Of a DNA stretch of 64,000 nucleotides, positions 46,305-54,694 are shown piece by piece; the stretch's first letter is position 1, and the number at the start of each line of letters is the position of its first letter. The notes beneath the pieces are model-generated. The model had not been told where the DNA came from. It was given only the letters and a program-made list of their open reading frames with translations, and made no database searches. The translations under genes were made by a program, and so were the position numbers. The DNA comes from Lysinibacillus alkalisoli (lineage in GTDB: Bacteria; Bacillota; Bacilli; Bacillales_A; Planococcaceae). The DNA is taken from the NCBI RefSeq assembly GCF_014643595.1, contig NZ_BMJT01000001.1:248001-312000 (forward strand). The letters are read 5' to 3'.

Positions 46305-46342
46305 CCTTAGTTTTTTATCGAGGGATGGTTTCGAACCTCGTC
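46305..46342 (-). ncRNA. preQ1-I riboswitch controlling queT
   Basis: Read on the minus strand: stem arm CGAGG (46340-46336), loop, CCCTCG arm, then the A-rich tail ATAAAAAACTAA running straight into GGAG. This is the class I preQ1 pattern: a small H-type pseudoknot in which the tail pairs into the loop. Because the tail joins the ribosome-binding site, ligand binding should hide it and shut off queT translation. Confidence 0.92.
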
Positions 46343-46477
46343 ATGCAAATAAATATTGTAGTATAGCTAGGTGATAACGTCAATTAAAGCAAATATTCCG
46401 TATTTTTATAAAAAAAGATATATGGTTTTTTTATTATATTACAAAATTAAAAAAGACTACAAATTCAACAGTTTAGT

Positions 46478-46579
46478 CGTTTAAAGCGTAGAATCAAAAG
46501 GAAAAGAAAAATATTTAGTAGAATAAAGTGTCAGAACATTCGCTAAAGGTTATTGACTAACGCTTTAAAGCGCTATAAT
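46478..46579 (+). promoter_or_regulatory. Promoter and repeated operator-like motif before the TrpXYZ-like genes
   Basis: TTGACT (46553-46558) and TATAAT (46574-46579) are 15 bp apart. The spacer holds the perfect palindrome CGCTTTAAAGCG (46561-46572), and a near copy CGTTTAAAGCG lies at 46478-46488. A repressor acting on this transporter is likely; its identity is unknown. Confidence 0.6.
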
Positions 46580-46651
46580 ATAGCTGTACGCTCACAATCA
46601 ATGAAATGTATGAGCATAGTGAAATGAATTTATGTAAATGGGGGTTAAAAT

Positions 46652-47668
46652 ATGAAGACAAAATCAACATGGTTGGCATTATTAATGCTAGCTGTTTTAT
46701 TACTATTAGCGGCATGTGGCTCAGGTGATAAAGCAAGTGATAAAACCGATGAGAAAAAAGAAGAGACTACAACGACGGGCGATGCAGACAAAGCATATGT
46801 CATTGGAATCTCACAAATTGTAGAACATCCCTCTTTAAATGCGGCAACGGAGGGCTTTAAAAAAGCTTTAGAAGAATCCGGTTTACAAGTTACATTTGAT
46901 GAACAAGTAGCCCAAGGGGACAACAGTTTAAATACCACAATTGCTACAAACTTTGTGAGTAGTGGTGTAGATTTAATATTTGCTAACTCAACACCTTCTG
47001 CACAAGCAGCAGCAGGTCAAACAACAGATATTCCTATTATCTTTACATCTGTAACAGATGCAGTAGGCGCACAATTAATCGACGCTATGGAAGCACCAGG
47101 TAAAAATATTACAGGTACGATTGACTTGCACCCTGACACAATTAAAAATACAGTAGCTTTCTTAAAAGAAGAGCTAGGTGCTGAAACTATTGGTATGGTT
47201 TATAACGCTGGTGAGCAAAACTCCGTAGCTCAAATTGACCAAGTGAAAGAAGAAGCAGAAAAAGTAGGATTAAAAGTAGAAGAAGCTTCAGCGTCAAATT
47301 CATCCGAGGTTAAACAAGCCTCAGAATCGATTGTCAATAAAGTAGATGCATTTTACATTATTACAGATAATACGGTAGTCTCAGCATTAGAGTCTGTAAT
47401 TGATGTAGCTGATGGAGCGAAAAAACCACTGATTGTAGGGGAATTGGATTCGGTTGAGCGTGGTGGTTTGGCAGCATATGGGTTTAGCTATGAAGACTTA
47501 GGATACGAAGCTGGTCAGATGGCTGTCAAAGTATTAAAAGGTGAGGCTAAGATTGAAGAACTAGCAGCACAGCATCCACAAAATTTAAAATTAGTAGTCA
47601 ATAAAAAAGCAGCTGACGCACTTGATTTAGACATTAAAGAAGACTGGGGCGCAGAAGTGATTAACTAA
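46652..47668 (+). CDS. ABC transporter substrate-binding lipoprotein, TrpX-like
   Basis: A 338-residue lipoprotein: signal helix followed by lipobox LAAC (Cys22) and a Ser/Thr/Asp/Glu-rich linker to about residue 45. The rest is the ABC_sub_bind fold (PF04392 type): GISQIVEHPSLNAATEGFKKAL, FANSTPSAQAAA, FTSVTDAVGA, IIGMVYN-like GMVYNAGEQNSV and FYIITDNTVVSAL. This family includes TrpX proteins that bind tryptophan or tyrosine. Permease and ATPase genes follow at once. Aromatic amino acid uptake is likely from family and from trpB nearby, but the ligand is not proven. Confidence 0.85.
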   Translation: MKTKSTWLALLMLAVLLLLAACGSGDKASDKTDEKKEETTTTGDADKAYVIGISQIVEHPSLNAATEGFKKALEESGLQVTFDEQVAQGDNSLNTTIATNFVSSGVDLIFANSTPSAQAAAGQTTDIPIIFTSVTDAVGAQLIDAMEAPGKNITGTIDLHPDTIKNTVAFLKEELGAETIGMVYNAGEQNSVAQIDQVKEEAEKVGLKVEEASASNSSEVKQASESIVNKVDAFYIITDNTVVSALESVIDVADGAKKPLIVGELDSVERGGLAAYGFSYEDLGYEAGQMAVKVLKGEAKIEELAAQHPQNLKLVVNKKAADALDLDIKEDWGAEVIN

Positions 47669-47688
47669 CATCTAAGGAGATGATTCAT

Positions 47689-48705
47689 ATGTTCGTTTCG
47701 CTATTTGGTTCTGTAGAGCAAGGAATCATCTATGCTATTATGGCGCTCGGTGTGTATTTAACATTCCGAGTGCTTGATTTTCCTGATTTAACAGTAGACG
47801 GAAGTTTTGTAACAGGAGCTGCAACAGCTGCTATGATGATTGTTTTTGGTTATTCGCCAATTGTAGCAACAGTGGTTGCCATCATAGCAGGTTTTTTGGC
47901 AGGTTGTATGACAGGTTTGCTACATACAAAAGGTAAAATCAATCCTTTATTATCGGGGATTTTAATGATGATTGCCTTATATTCCATTAATTTAAGGATT
48001 ATGGGGCTAACATTAGATAATGCAGTAGGTCGACCTAATATTCCGCTCTTAAACGAAACGACTATCTTTTCACAAGTGCAAAGTTGGTGGACTAGTTTAG
48101 GGATTGATACGGCACTTAATCATATGCTAACAACAATTGGCATTGGTAATGTTTCGAAAACATGGAGTGTGCTCTTTATTGGTTTAATTGTCATTATTAT
48201 TATTAAAATCTTTGTGGATTGGTTCTTAAAAACAGAAGTTGGGATTGCATTAAGAGCAACAGGTGATAACAAGCGTATGATTCGTAGTTTTTCTGCCAAT
48301 ACAGATCGTTTTATTATTTTAGGGTTAGGTTTATCTAATGCTTTAGTCGCTTTCTCAGGCGCATTAATTGCGCAAGTTAATAAAACAGCGGATATTACAA
48401 TGGGTGTAGGTATGATTGTTGTAGGGCTAGCTTCTGTGATTATTGGGGAGGCAGTTATTGGTACAAAAACGATTATGCGTACGACATTAGCTGTGATTAT
48501 CGGTGCTATTATTTATCGTATTGTATTGGCATTAGCATTGAACTCACAGTATTTAGATGCTGGCGATACAAAATTAATTACAGCAATTATTGTGATTTTG
48601 GCATTAATTTTACCACAAGTGATTAATAAGTCTAAAGAGAAGAAAGCGCGGGCGAAACGTTTGCAAGAGATGCGCAATAAGCAAGGAGGAGATGAACTTG
48701 CTTAA
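47689..48705 (+). CDS. ABC transporter permease, TrpY-like
   Basis: A 338-residue membrane protein of the branched-chain/TrpY permease type. EQGIIYAIMALGVYLTFRVLDFPDLTVDGSF is the family N-terminus; HTKGKINPLLSGILMMIALYSINLRIMG and the EVGIALRATGDNKRMIRSF cytoplasmic loop (ATPase contact) follow. About nine to ten helices. The ATG at 47689 is used because AAGGAG (47674-47679) is at good spacing from it, whereas the ATG at 47680 touches that site. The ATPase gene overlaps its end. Confidence 0.88.
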   Translation: MFVSLFGSVEQGIIYAIMALGVYLTFRVLDFPDLTVDGSFVTGAATAAMMIVFGYSPIVATVVAIIAGFLAGCMTGLLHTKGKINPLLSGILMMIALYSINLRIMGLTLDNAVGRPNIPLLNETTIFSQVQSWWTSLGIDTALNHMLTTIGIGNVSKTWSVLFIGLIVIIIIKIFVDWFLKTEVGIALRATGDNKRMIRSFSANTDRFIILGLGLSNALVAFSGALIAQVNKTADITMGVGMIVVGLASVIIGEAVIGTKTIMRTTLAVIIGAIIYRIVLALALNSQYLDAGDTKLITAIIVILALILPQVINKSKEKKARAKRLQEMRNKQGGDELA

Positions 48706-49492
48706 ACTGCAAAATATTCAGAAGGTGTTTAATGAAGGCACGCCTGATGAGAAAGTAGCATTAGGTAATATTAACCTTCACCTTAAACCAGGTGATTTTG
48801 TCACAATTATTGGAAGTAATGGTGCAGGGAAGTCTACAATGATGAATATGATTTCAGGTGCTTTAACGCCTGACTTTGGCAATATTATTATTGCTAATAA
48901 AGATGTAACCCCGTTACCAGAATATAAGCGTTCACAATATATTGGTCGCGTATTCCAAGACCCAATGGCAGGCACGGCCCCATCCATGACAGTGGAAGAA
49001 AATTTAGCGATTGCCTACTCAAGAAACAAGTCGCGTACATTGCGCTTTGGTGTGACAAAAAATAGACGAGATGTTTTTCGTACAGCATTGGAGCGATTAC
49101 ATTTAAATTTAGAAAATAGACTAAGTGCTAAAGTAGGTTTATTGTCAGGTGGAGAACGCCAAGCATTATCATTATTAATGGCAACCTTTACACAGCCTTC
49201 TATTTTGTTACTTGATGAGCATACAGCTGCTTTAGACCCTTCTAGAGCAGAGTTGATTACTCAATTAACAAAAGAGTTAGTCATGCAAGATAAATTAACG
49301 ACATTGATGGTGACACATAATATGCAACAAGCTTTAAACTTGGGTAATCGCCTTATTATGATGGATAAAGGTCAAATTATTTTAGAAGTAGAAGAAGCAC
49401 GTAAACCGCACCTTACCATTCCAGACTTAATGACAGAATTTGAGCGTATTCGTGGTGAAAAAATGGCTTCAGACCGCGCGTTATTAGGATGA
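48698..49492 (+). CDS. ABC transporter ATP-binding protein, TrpZ-like
   Basis: A 264-residue nucleotide-binding subunit. Walker A GSNGAGKST, Q-loop RVFQDPMAGTAPSMT, signature LSGGERQALSLLMA, Walker B ILLLDEHTAALDP and the H-loop VTHNM are all present. A TTG at 48698 is preferred because AAGGAGGAG lies eight bases before it; an ATG two codons earlier (48692) is the alternative. It overlaps the permease gene by 8 bp and completes the three-gene transporter. A terminator follows. Confidence 0.88.
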   Translation: MLKLQNIQKVFNEGTPDEKVALGNINLHLKPGDFVTIIGSNGAGKSTMMNMISGALTPDFGNIIIANKDVTPLPEYKRSQYIGRVFQDPMAGTAPSMTVEENLAIAYSRNKSRTLRFGVTKNRRDVFRTALERLHLNLENRLSAKVGLLSGGERQALSLLMATFTQPSILLLDEHTAALDPSRAELITQLTKELVMQDKLTTLMVTHNMQQALNLGNRLIMMDKGQIILEVEEARKPHLTIPDLMTEFERIRGEKMASDRALLG

Positions 49493-49500
49493 AAAAGATA

Positions 49501-49537
49501 AAAACGACTGGGGATTTTATTTTCCAGTCGTTTTTTA
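49501..49537. terminator. Bidirectional terminator after the TrpXYZ-like operon
   Basis: AAAACGACTGG and CCAGTCGTTTT are followed by TT; the convergent ugp operon ends just beyond. Confidence 0.85.
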
Positions 49538-49540
49538 TTA

Positions 49541-50908
49541 CTATTGATTAGCTTTTTCTGCTGTTTCCATAGCTTTGTCGGTTTCAGTAGCTGCATCATC
49601 TAAAGCTTTTTGCGGGTCCTCGCCTTGGTATAAGCGCTCTAATGCATTGACAATTTGTTGGCGAGATTCAGGGAATACAGAAATTAATGCACCGCGTGTA
49701 GCAAAACTTTCTTTTGTGCTTTGTAACTGGTCCACTGTCACTTTAAATTGAGGATACTCTGCCCACTTATCTTTTACATTTTGTTCTTCATATGCTGCTG
49801 GGTTAATGGCAAAGTAACCTGTACCTAGATGCCACTCCGCTTGAACTTCAGACGTCTGTAAGTATTTCATAAATTCCCAAGCAGCTTCTTGTTCTTGCTC
49901 TTCAATACCTTTTGACATCCATAAAGATGCCCCGCCAATAATAACACCTGCACGTTCTACATCATCGGCATAAGGAATGTAAGCAACCCCTACATCAAAA
50001 GGAGCCGCGTCAATCATACCTGCTACACCAGCAGATGAATCCATATACATCGCCACTTTCTCGGCTGTAAAGGCTGCTTGAATATCATCCCAATTAGTAC
50101 CGAAATTACCGAATGTACCGTCATCATTCATTTGTTTTAAGAAATTAAATACGTTTAAACCTTCTTTGCCATTAAATACAGACTCCGTAGCTGTATCGCT
50201 GCGTCCATTATCATTATTTACATATAAGCCACCTTGTGTGGCTACGAGTTGTTCAAAAAACCAACCATACGTTAACATTGAAAATCCAGCCATATCATCT
50301 GTTTTCAATTTTTTAGCGGCCTCAATCACCTCATTAAAGGTAGCTGGTGCTTTTTCAGGGTCTAAACCAGCTGCTTTAAAAGCATCCTTATTATAAATCA
50401 TAACAGGTGTAGAAGAGTTAAAAGGCATAGAGTAGAGCTTGTCATCTACTGTATAGTAATTGAGAATATTTTGTTCAAGTTGTGAGATATCATAATTCTC
50501 TTTATCAATAAAAGTTTGAATAGGCTCGATAAAGCCACTATCAATCATATACTTTGTACCGATTTCAAATACTTGGGTAATAGCAGGCGCATCTTTCGTA
50601 CCGCCTACACTGCGTAGCTTAGGCAAGGACTCCTCATATGTTCCTTGGTATTGTGCGTTTACTTTATATTTGTCTTGTGATTTATTGAAATTAGCAACGA
50701 TTGTATCCAATGTTTCTTGTGCAGTACCAGACATTGCATGCCAAAAGTCAATTTCAATAGGATCACTAGCTGTATCCTTACCACTGTTATCATTTGTATT
50801 GTTTGTTGAGGTAGTGTCATTTTTCTTACTGTCACTATTAGTACATGCAGCAAGTACAAATAGACTTAATATGGCTAAAAATAGTAAGCGTAACTTCATG
50901 TTCTTCAT
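49541..50908 (-). CDS. ugpB: Glycerol-3-phosphate/sugar ABC transporter binding lipoprotein, UgpB-like
   Basis: A 455-residue extracellular solute-binding protein of group 1. The leader ends in lipobox LAAC (Cys22), followed by an Asn/Ser/Asp-rich linker. IDFWHAMSGTAQETLDTIVANFN is the UgpB start, and LYSMPFNSSTPVMIYNKDAFKAAGLDP is the ligand-cleft block. WHLGTGYFAINPAAYE is also typical. It feeds the UgpA/UgpE permease encoded just upstream. A glycerophosphodiesterase gene at the far end of the cluster supports a glycerophosphodiester or glycerol-3-phosphate substrate. Confidence 0.85.
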   Translation of the reverse strand: MKNMKLRLLFLAILSLFVLAACTNSDSKKNDTTSTNNTNDNSGKDTASDPIEIDFWHAMSGTAQETLDTIVANFNKSQDKYKVNAQYQGTYEESLPKLRSVGGTKDAPAITQVFEIGTKYMIDSGFIEPIQTFIDKENYDISQLEQNILNYYTVDDKLYSMPFNSSTPVMIYNKDAFKAAGLDPEKAPATFNEVIEAAKKLKTDDMAGFSMLTYGWFFEQLVATQGGLYVNNDNGRSDTATESVFNGKEGLNVFNFLKQMNDDGTFGNFGTNWDDIQAAFTAEKVAMYMDSSAGVAGMIDAAPFDVGVAYIPYADDVERAGVIIGGASLWMSKGIEEQEQEAAWEFMKYLQTSEVQAEWHLGTGYFAINPAAYEEQNVKDKWAEYPQFKVTVDQLQSTKESFATRGALISVFPESRQQIVNALERLYQGEDPQKALDDAATETDKAMETAEKANQ

Positions 50909-50928
50909 ATGGATAGCACCTCTTTACA

Positions 50929-51747
50929 TTATTTAATAGCACCTTGCGATAAACCTTTTTGTAATTGTTTTTGACCTATGAACAACAACAATAGTGTAGG
51001 AATAATTACAACAACAACGCCAGCCATCACCACCCCCCAATCTGTGCCAAGTTCTTGCGATTGCAATTGTTTTAAACCAATTTGTACCGTGCGCACAGAA
51101 TCATTTGTTGTAATTAATAAAGGCCATAAATACATATTCCATGTAGTAAGAAAGCCGTAAGCACCTAGAGTGACTAAACTTGTTTTTGACATAGGCAACA
51201 CGATGCGCCAAAAGAAAGCAAAGCGACTTAGCCCTACTACACGTGAGGCCTCATATAACTCGTAAGGAATAGTTTTAAAATGTTGACGCAATAAAAATGT
51301 GCCAAATGCCAGTGCAAAGAAAGGCAGCGACAAACCTTGATACGTATTTAACCAATCTAGTTTTTGAATAATAAAGAAATTGGGAATCATAGTAGCTTCC
51401 CAAGGAATCATCATGGTGGAAACAAAGATAAAAAATAAAAGATCGCGCCCTTTAAAAGGAATAAAGACAAAGGCATAAGCAGCCAAACTAGAGACAATTA
51501 ATTGCCCTAACATCACCGTACATGACACGATGAAACTATTAATTAAAAATGTTACAAGTGGCAAGCGCTCAAATACTTTATAGTAGTTACTCAAATCAAA
51601 CGTTTGTGGTAGTAACTTTCCACTCATTACTTCGGTGTTTGTCATAAAAGAAATGAAGAAAGCATAAATAATAGGAAAGAATAATAACAAAGCACAAAAG
51701 GTGAGGAGAAGATACAGACTTACACGGTGGAGATAGGTTTTTTTCAT
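50929..51747 (-). CDS. ugpE: ABC transporter permease, UgpE-like
   Basis: A 272-residue MalG-type permease with six helices. The EAA loop that meets the ATPase is EASRVVGLSRFAFFWRIVLPMSK (about residues 166-188). PWEATMIPNFFIIQKLDWLNTYQGLSLP is typical of UgpE. It overlaps the UgpA gene by 4 bp and is followed after 20 bp by ugpB. The substrate is assigned only from the cluster. Confidence 0.85.
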   Translation of the reverse strand: MKKTYLHRVSLYLLLTFCALLLFFPIIYAFFISFMTNTEVMSGKLLPQTFDLSNYYKVFERLPLVTFLINSFIVSCTVMLGQLIVSSLAAYAFVFIPFKGRDLLFFIFVSTMMIPWEATMIPNFFIIQKLDWLNTYQGLSLPFFALAFGTFLLRQHFKTIPYELYEASRVVGLSRFAFFWRIVLPMSKTSLVTLGAYGFLTTWNMYLWPLLITTNDSVRTVQIGLKQLQSQELGTDWGVVMAGVVVVIIPTLLLLFIGQKQLQKGLSQGAIK

Positions 51748-52619
51748 TGGTAATGCACCTTCTTTTCGCCAAGCTTAAATTGTAAAATGGTTACGAACAG
51801 TACAATGACAAATAAAATAACGGCTTGAGCGCTAGCTGTGCCAAATTGATAATTGACAAATGCTTCACGGTAAATGGAATAGACAATAAGGTTAGTGGCT
51901 TGTGTAGGACCACCCTTTGTTAAAATATCTATTTGTCCAAATGTTTGAAAGGCATTGATTAATGAAATAGTGGAAATGAAAAATAAAGTTGGTGATAGCA
52001 TTGGTATGGTAATGCGGCGCAGACGATACCAATAATTAGCACCATCAATTTGGGCACTTTCATAAAGTGTTTGGTCGATATTTTGTAAGCCGCCTAAAAT
52101 GATTAAAAAGCTAAAACCTGTGTTCATCCATATGGTAGTGATAGCAACCGAGAGTAGTGCCCAGTCAGGGTCCACTAGCCATTGCACTTGCGGTAGGTGT
52201 AGCAGTTGTAAGACGTGATTAAACATACCAATACTAGGATGAAATAAAAATAACCAAATAACAGAAGAAGCTGCGACAGAAACGCCCATCGTTGATGAAA
52301 AGATGGTACGGAAAAAGCCAATACCTTTTAGTTTCTCATTAGCTAATAGCGCTAAAAATAATGCAATTACAATGCCAAGCGGTACTGTATATAGTACAAA
52401 TAAGAGCGTAGCCTTCATACTGTTTAAAAATTGAGATGAGGTAAATAAATGAATGTAATTATCTAGGCCTACAGCTACGGAGGCATTGCCTTTAGCATCT
52501 GTGAGAAAGAAACTTAAATATAATGTACGAAACATGGGATAAAAAATAAAAACGGTAAATAAGATGAGTGATGGCAGCAAATAGAGTAAGGCACTTCGCA
52601 TATGTGTGAGTTGCTTCAT
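51744..52619 (-). CDS. ugpA: ABC transporter permease, UgpA-like
   Basis: A 291-residue MalF-type permease with six helices. The N-terminus LLPSLILFTVFIFYPMFRTLYLSFF and the EAA loop ESAQIDGANYWYRLRRITIPMLSP mark it. It pairs with UgpE. The gene overlaps the ATPase gene by 4 bp on one side and ugpE by 4 bp on the other, so all are translated in step. Confidence 0.85.
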   Translation of the reverse strand: MKQLTHMRSALLYLLPSLILFTVFIFYPMFRTLYLSFFLTDAKGNASVAVGLDNYIHLFTSSQFLNSMKATLLFVLYTVPLGIVIALFLALLANEKLKGIGFFRTIFSSTMGVSVAASSVIWLFLFHPSIGMFNHVLQLLHLPQVQWLVDPDWALLSVAITTIWMNTGFSFLIILGGLQNIDQTLYESAQIDGANYWYRLRRITIPMLSPTLFFISTISLINAFQTFGQIDILTKGGPTQATNLIVYSIYREAFVNYQFGTASAQAVILFVIVLFVTILQFKLGEKKVHYQ

Positions 52620-53728
52620 AAGTCACCTAACCTCTCGAAATGACCTACAATTGTAGCTTTTTTTAATAATTCACCTGTTTGGGCATCGTAATAGTAAAAG
52701 GCATCGCTTGGTAAGTAAACGGTAAGGTGTTGCCCCACGTCTAATGCCCATTGTCCTGGCATACGTGCATGCCAAGTATGTGTGCCAACAGCAAAACTAA
52801 TAATTGTTTCAGTACCTAACAATTCAATATTACGTAGGGTAATTGGCAAAGGGTGCGCATTTTTTGTTTTAATATGTGTGATGTGTTCTGGGCGTATGCC
52901 CATGACTAACGTATGATGTTTAGTAAATCGTTCATTCATTTCATTAGGTAGTATGAATTGTTCATCTATAAAAAAGCCGTCTGCTCGAATCGTTGCAGGC
53001 GCGATATTCATAGGTGGGGAACCAATAAATGTAGCAACAAACGGGTTGGCAGGATAATTATAAATATCAATAGGTTTCCCAATTTGTTGTATTTCACCTT
53101 CATGTAAAATCATAATGCGGTCGCCCATTGTCATAGCCTCAATTTGATCGTGGGTGACATAAATCATAGTAATACCAAGTTTACGTTGTAGCTGTTTAAT
53201 CTCTGCACGCATATGTGTGCGTAGCTTGGCATCTAAATTAGATAATGGTTCATCCATAAGGCAGATTTTAGCGTCGCTCACAATGGCACGAGCTAATGCT
53301 ACACGTTGACGTTGTCCACCTGATAATTCACGAGGTTTGCGTGTTAAATAAGCTGTTAATTGTAATGTTTTTGCCACATCCTCCACGCGTTGTTGAATCG
53401 TGGCCTTACTCATTTTCTTAGCATGTAATCCAAAACTAATATTTTGTGCGACCGTTAAATGGGGATAGAGAGCATAATTTTGAAAGACCATGGATAATTC
53501 TCGCTTTACAGGTGGTAGGTCGTTAACGACTTGCTCATCGATATACATTTCTCCAGCTGTGATGTCTTCAAGCCCAGCAATCATACGAAGCATTGTACTT
53601 TTGCCACAGCCTGATGGGCCCACTAGAACAAAAAACTCCCCAGCTTCAATTGTGACGTTAATATTATGTAAGACAGTCGTTTGTTTATCATACGTTTTAA
53701 CTACATTGTTTAGTGAAACTTGTTTCAT
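52616..53728 (-). CDS. ugpC: ABC transporter ATPase, UgpC/MsmK-like
   Basis: A 370-residue carbohydrate-type ATPase. Walker A GPSGCGKST (residues 37-45), Q-loop MVFQNYALYPHLTV, signature LSGGQRQRVALARA, Walker B ICLMDEPLSNLDAKLR, H-loop VTHDQIEAM. The C-terminal TOBE/regulatory domain (about 235-370) is present. It is the first gene of the ugpC-A-E-B operon. The start ATG has AGGGGTG before it. Confidence 0.85.
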   Translation of the reverse strand: MKQVSLNNVVKTYDKQTTVLHNINVTIEAGEFFVLVGPSGCGKSTMLRMIAGLEDITAGEMYIDEQVVNDLPPVKRELSMVFQNYALYPHLTVAQNISFGLHAKKMSKATIQQRVEDVAKTLQLTAYLTRKPRELSGGQRQRVALARAIVSDAKICLMDEPLSNLDAKLRTHMRAEIKQLQRKLGITMIYVTHDQIEAMTMGDRIMILHEGEIQQIGKPIDIYNYPANPFVATFIGSPPMNIAPATIRADGFFIDEQFILPNEMNERFTKHHTLVMGIRPEHITHIKTKNAHPLPITLRNIELLGTETIISFAVGTHTWHARMPGQWALDVGQHLTVYLPSDAFYYYDAQTGELLKKATIVGHFERLGDL

Positions 53729-53854
53729 ACAGGCACCCCTTACTTGTTCTAATCGTGCCTTTATAGTAGCTTAAAAAAGATAAAAAAATAGGGCTTTAAA
53801 GGTTTTTTTAAATCAAATTAATAATAAATTAATAATGATAGGGGGCTCGATCGA

Positions 53855-54529
53855 GTGAGGAAATACGGTGCTATAGTGTTTGTGCTACTATTAACAGGCT
53901 GTCTACAACAGGAGAATCTTTATAAACCATTAACAAACGATAAGCCAATTATTATTGCTCATCGAGGGGCATCTGCCTATGCACCAGAGCATAGTTATGA
54001 GGCGTATGATTTAGCCATTGCTATGAAAAGTGATTATGTGGAGTTAGATGTCCAAACAAATGACCAAAATGAATTAATTGTGGCTCACGACGACGAACAA
54101 GAGGGGTTATTGTTGAAGGATGTGTTACAGCGATATAAGGAGGTGTGCATGTATATTGAAATTAAAAACCCAACAATCCAATCCGTTGCACAGTTTACTG
54201 CAATGTTGCAATCTGAACAACCAAAATGTGCTGTTATTCAATCGTTTGAGGAATGGGCATTAGCAGATGTGCAAGCGCATTACGAAGTAATCTGGTTAAT
54301 CCCTAAAAAGAATATTGGGCAAATGCCGATCTATGCAAAACAAGTAGGCATTAACGAAAAATATATTACAAGACAAGTCATTGAAAAATATCATAATGAA
54401 GGTATTGAAGTAATAGCTTACACTGTGAATAATGAAAAGCGTTTTTTAACGTTACAGCGCTTAGGTATTGACGGTGTGTTCACGGACAAACCTGATAAAA
54501 TGCGAGAAATCGTATGGAAAAATGAATAG
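53855..54529 (+). CDS. Glycerophosphodiester phosphodiesterase lipoprotein
   Basis: A 224-residue GDPD-family enzyme exported as a lipoprotein (leader VFVLLLTGC, Cys16). Catalytic blocks: HRGASAYAPEHS with the first His-Arg pair, ELDVQTNDQNELIVAHD with the metal-binding Glu/Asp and second His, and IEIKNP. It splits glycerophosphodiesters to glycerol-3-phosphate and an alcohol outside the membrane. It is divergent from the ugp operon, which would take up the product. The length is slightly short. The start is GTG at 53855; the weak GGGGG before it is rather far away. Confidence 0.88.
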   Translation: MRKYGAIVFVLLLTGCLQQENLYKPLTNDKPIIIAHRGASAYAPEHSYEAYDLAIAMKSDYVELDVQTNDQNELIVAHDDEQEGLLLKDVLQRYKEVCMYIEIKNPTIQSVAQFTAMLQSEQPKCAVIQSFEEWALADVQAHYEVIWLIPKKNIGQMPIYAKQVGINEKYITRQVIEKYHNEGIEVIAYTVNNEKRFLTLQRLGIDGVFTDKPDKMREIVWKNE

Positions 54530-54627
54530 TATGATTTATTAAAGGCTAAAGTATAGCTGTATAGAAAGTATGAGTGAAAAATAATATGTTCTCAGCGATT
54601 TATTGCCCGTACGTTGTTAATTACGAT

Positions 54628-54667
54628 AAAAAAACAGTCAACTGATGTGGGTCAGTCAACTGTTTTT
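54628..54667. terminator. Terminator between the phosphodiesterase gene and ilvA
   Basis: AAAAACAGTCAACTGA and TCAGTCAACTGTTTTT form an imperfect stem with A/T tails on both sides. Confidence 0.7.
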
Positions 54668-54694
54668 CCATTATTAGATTATAAAGATGTGATA

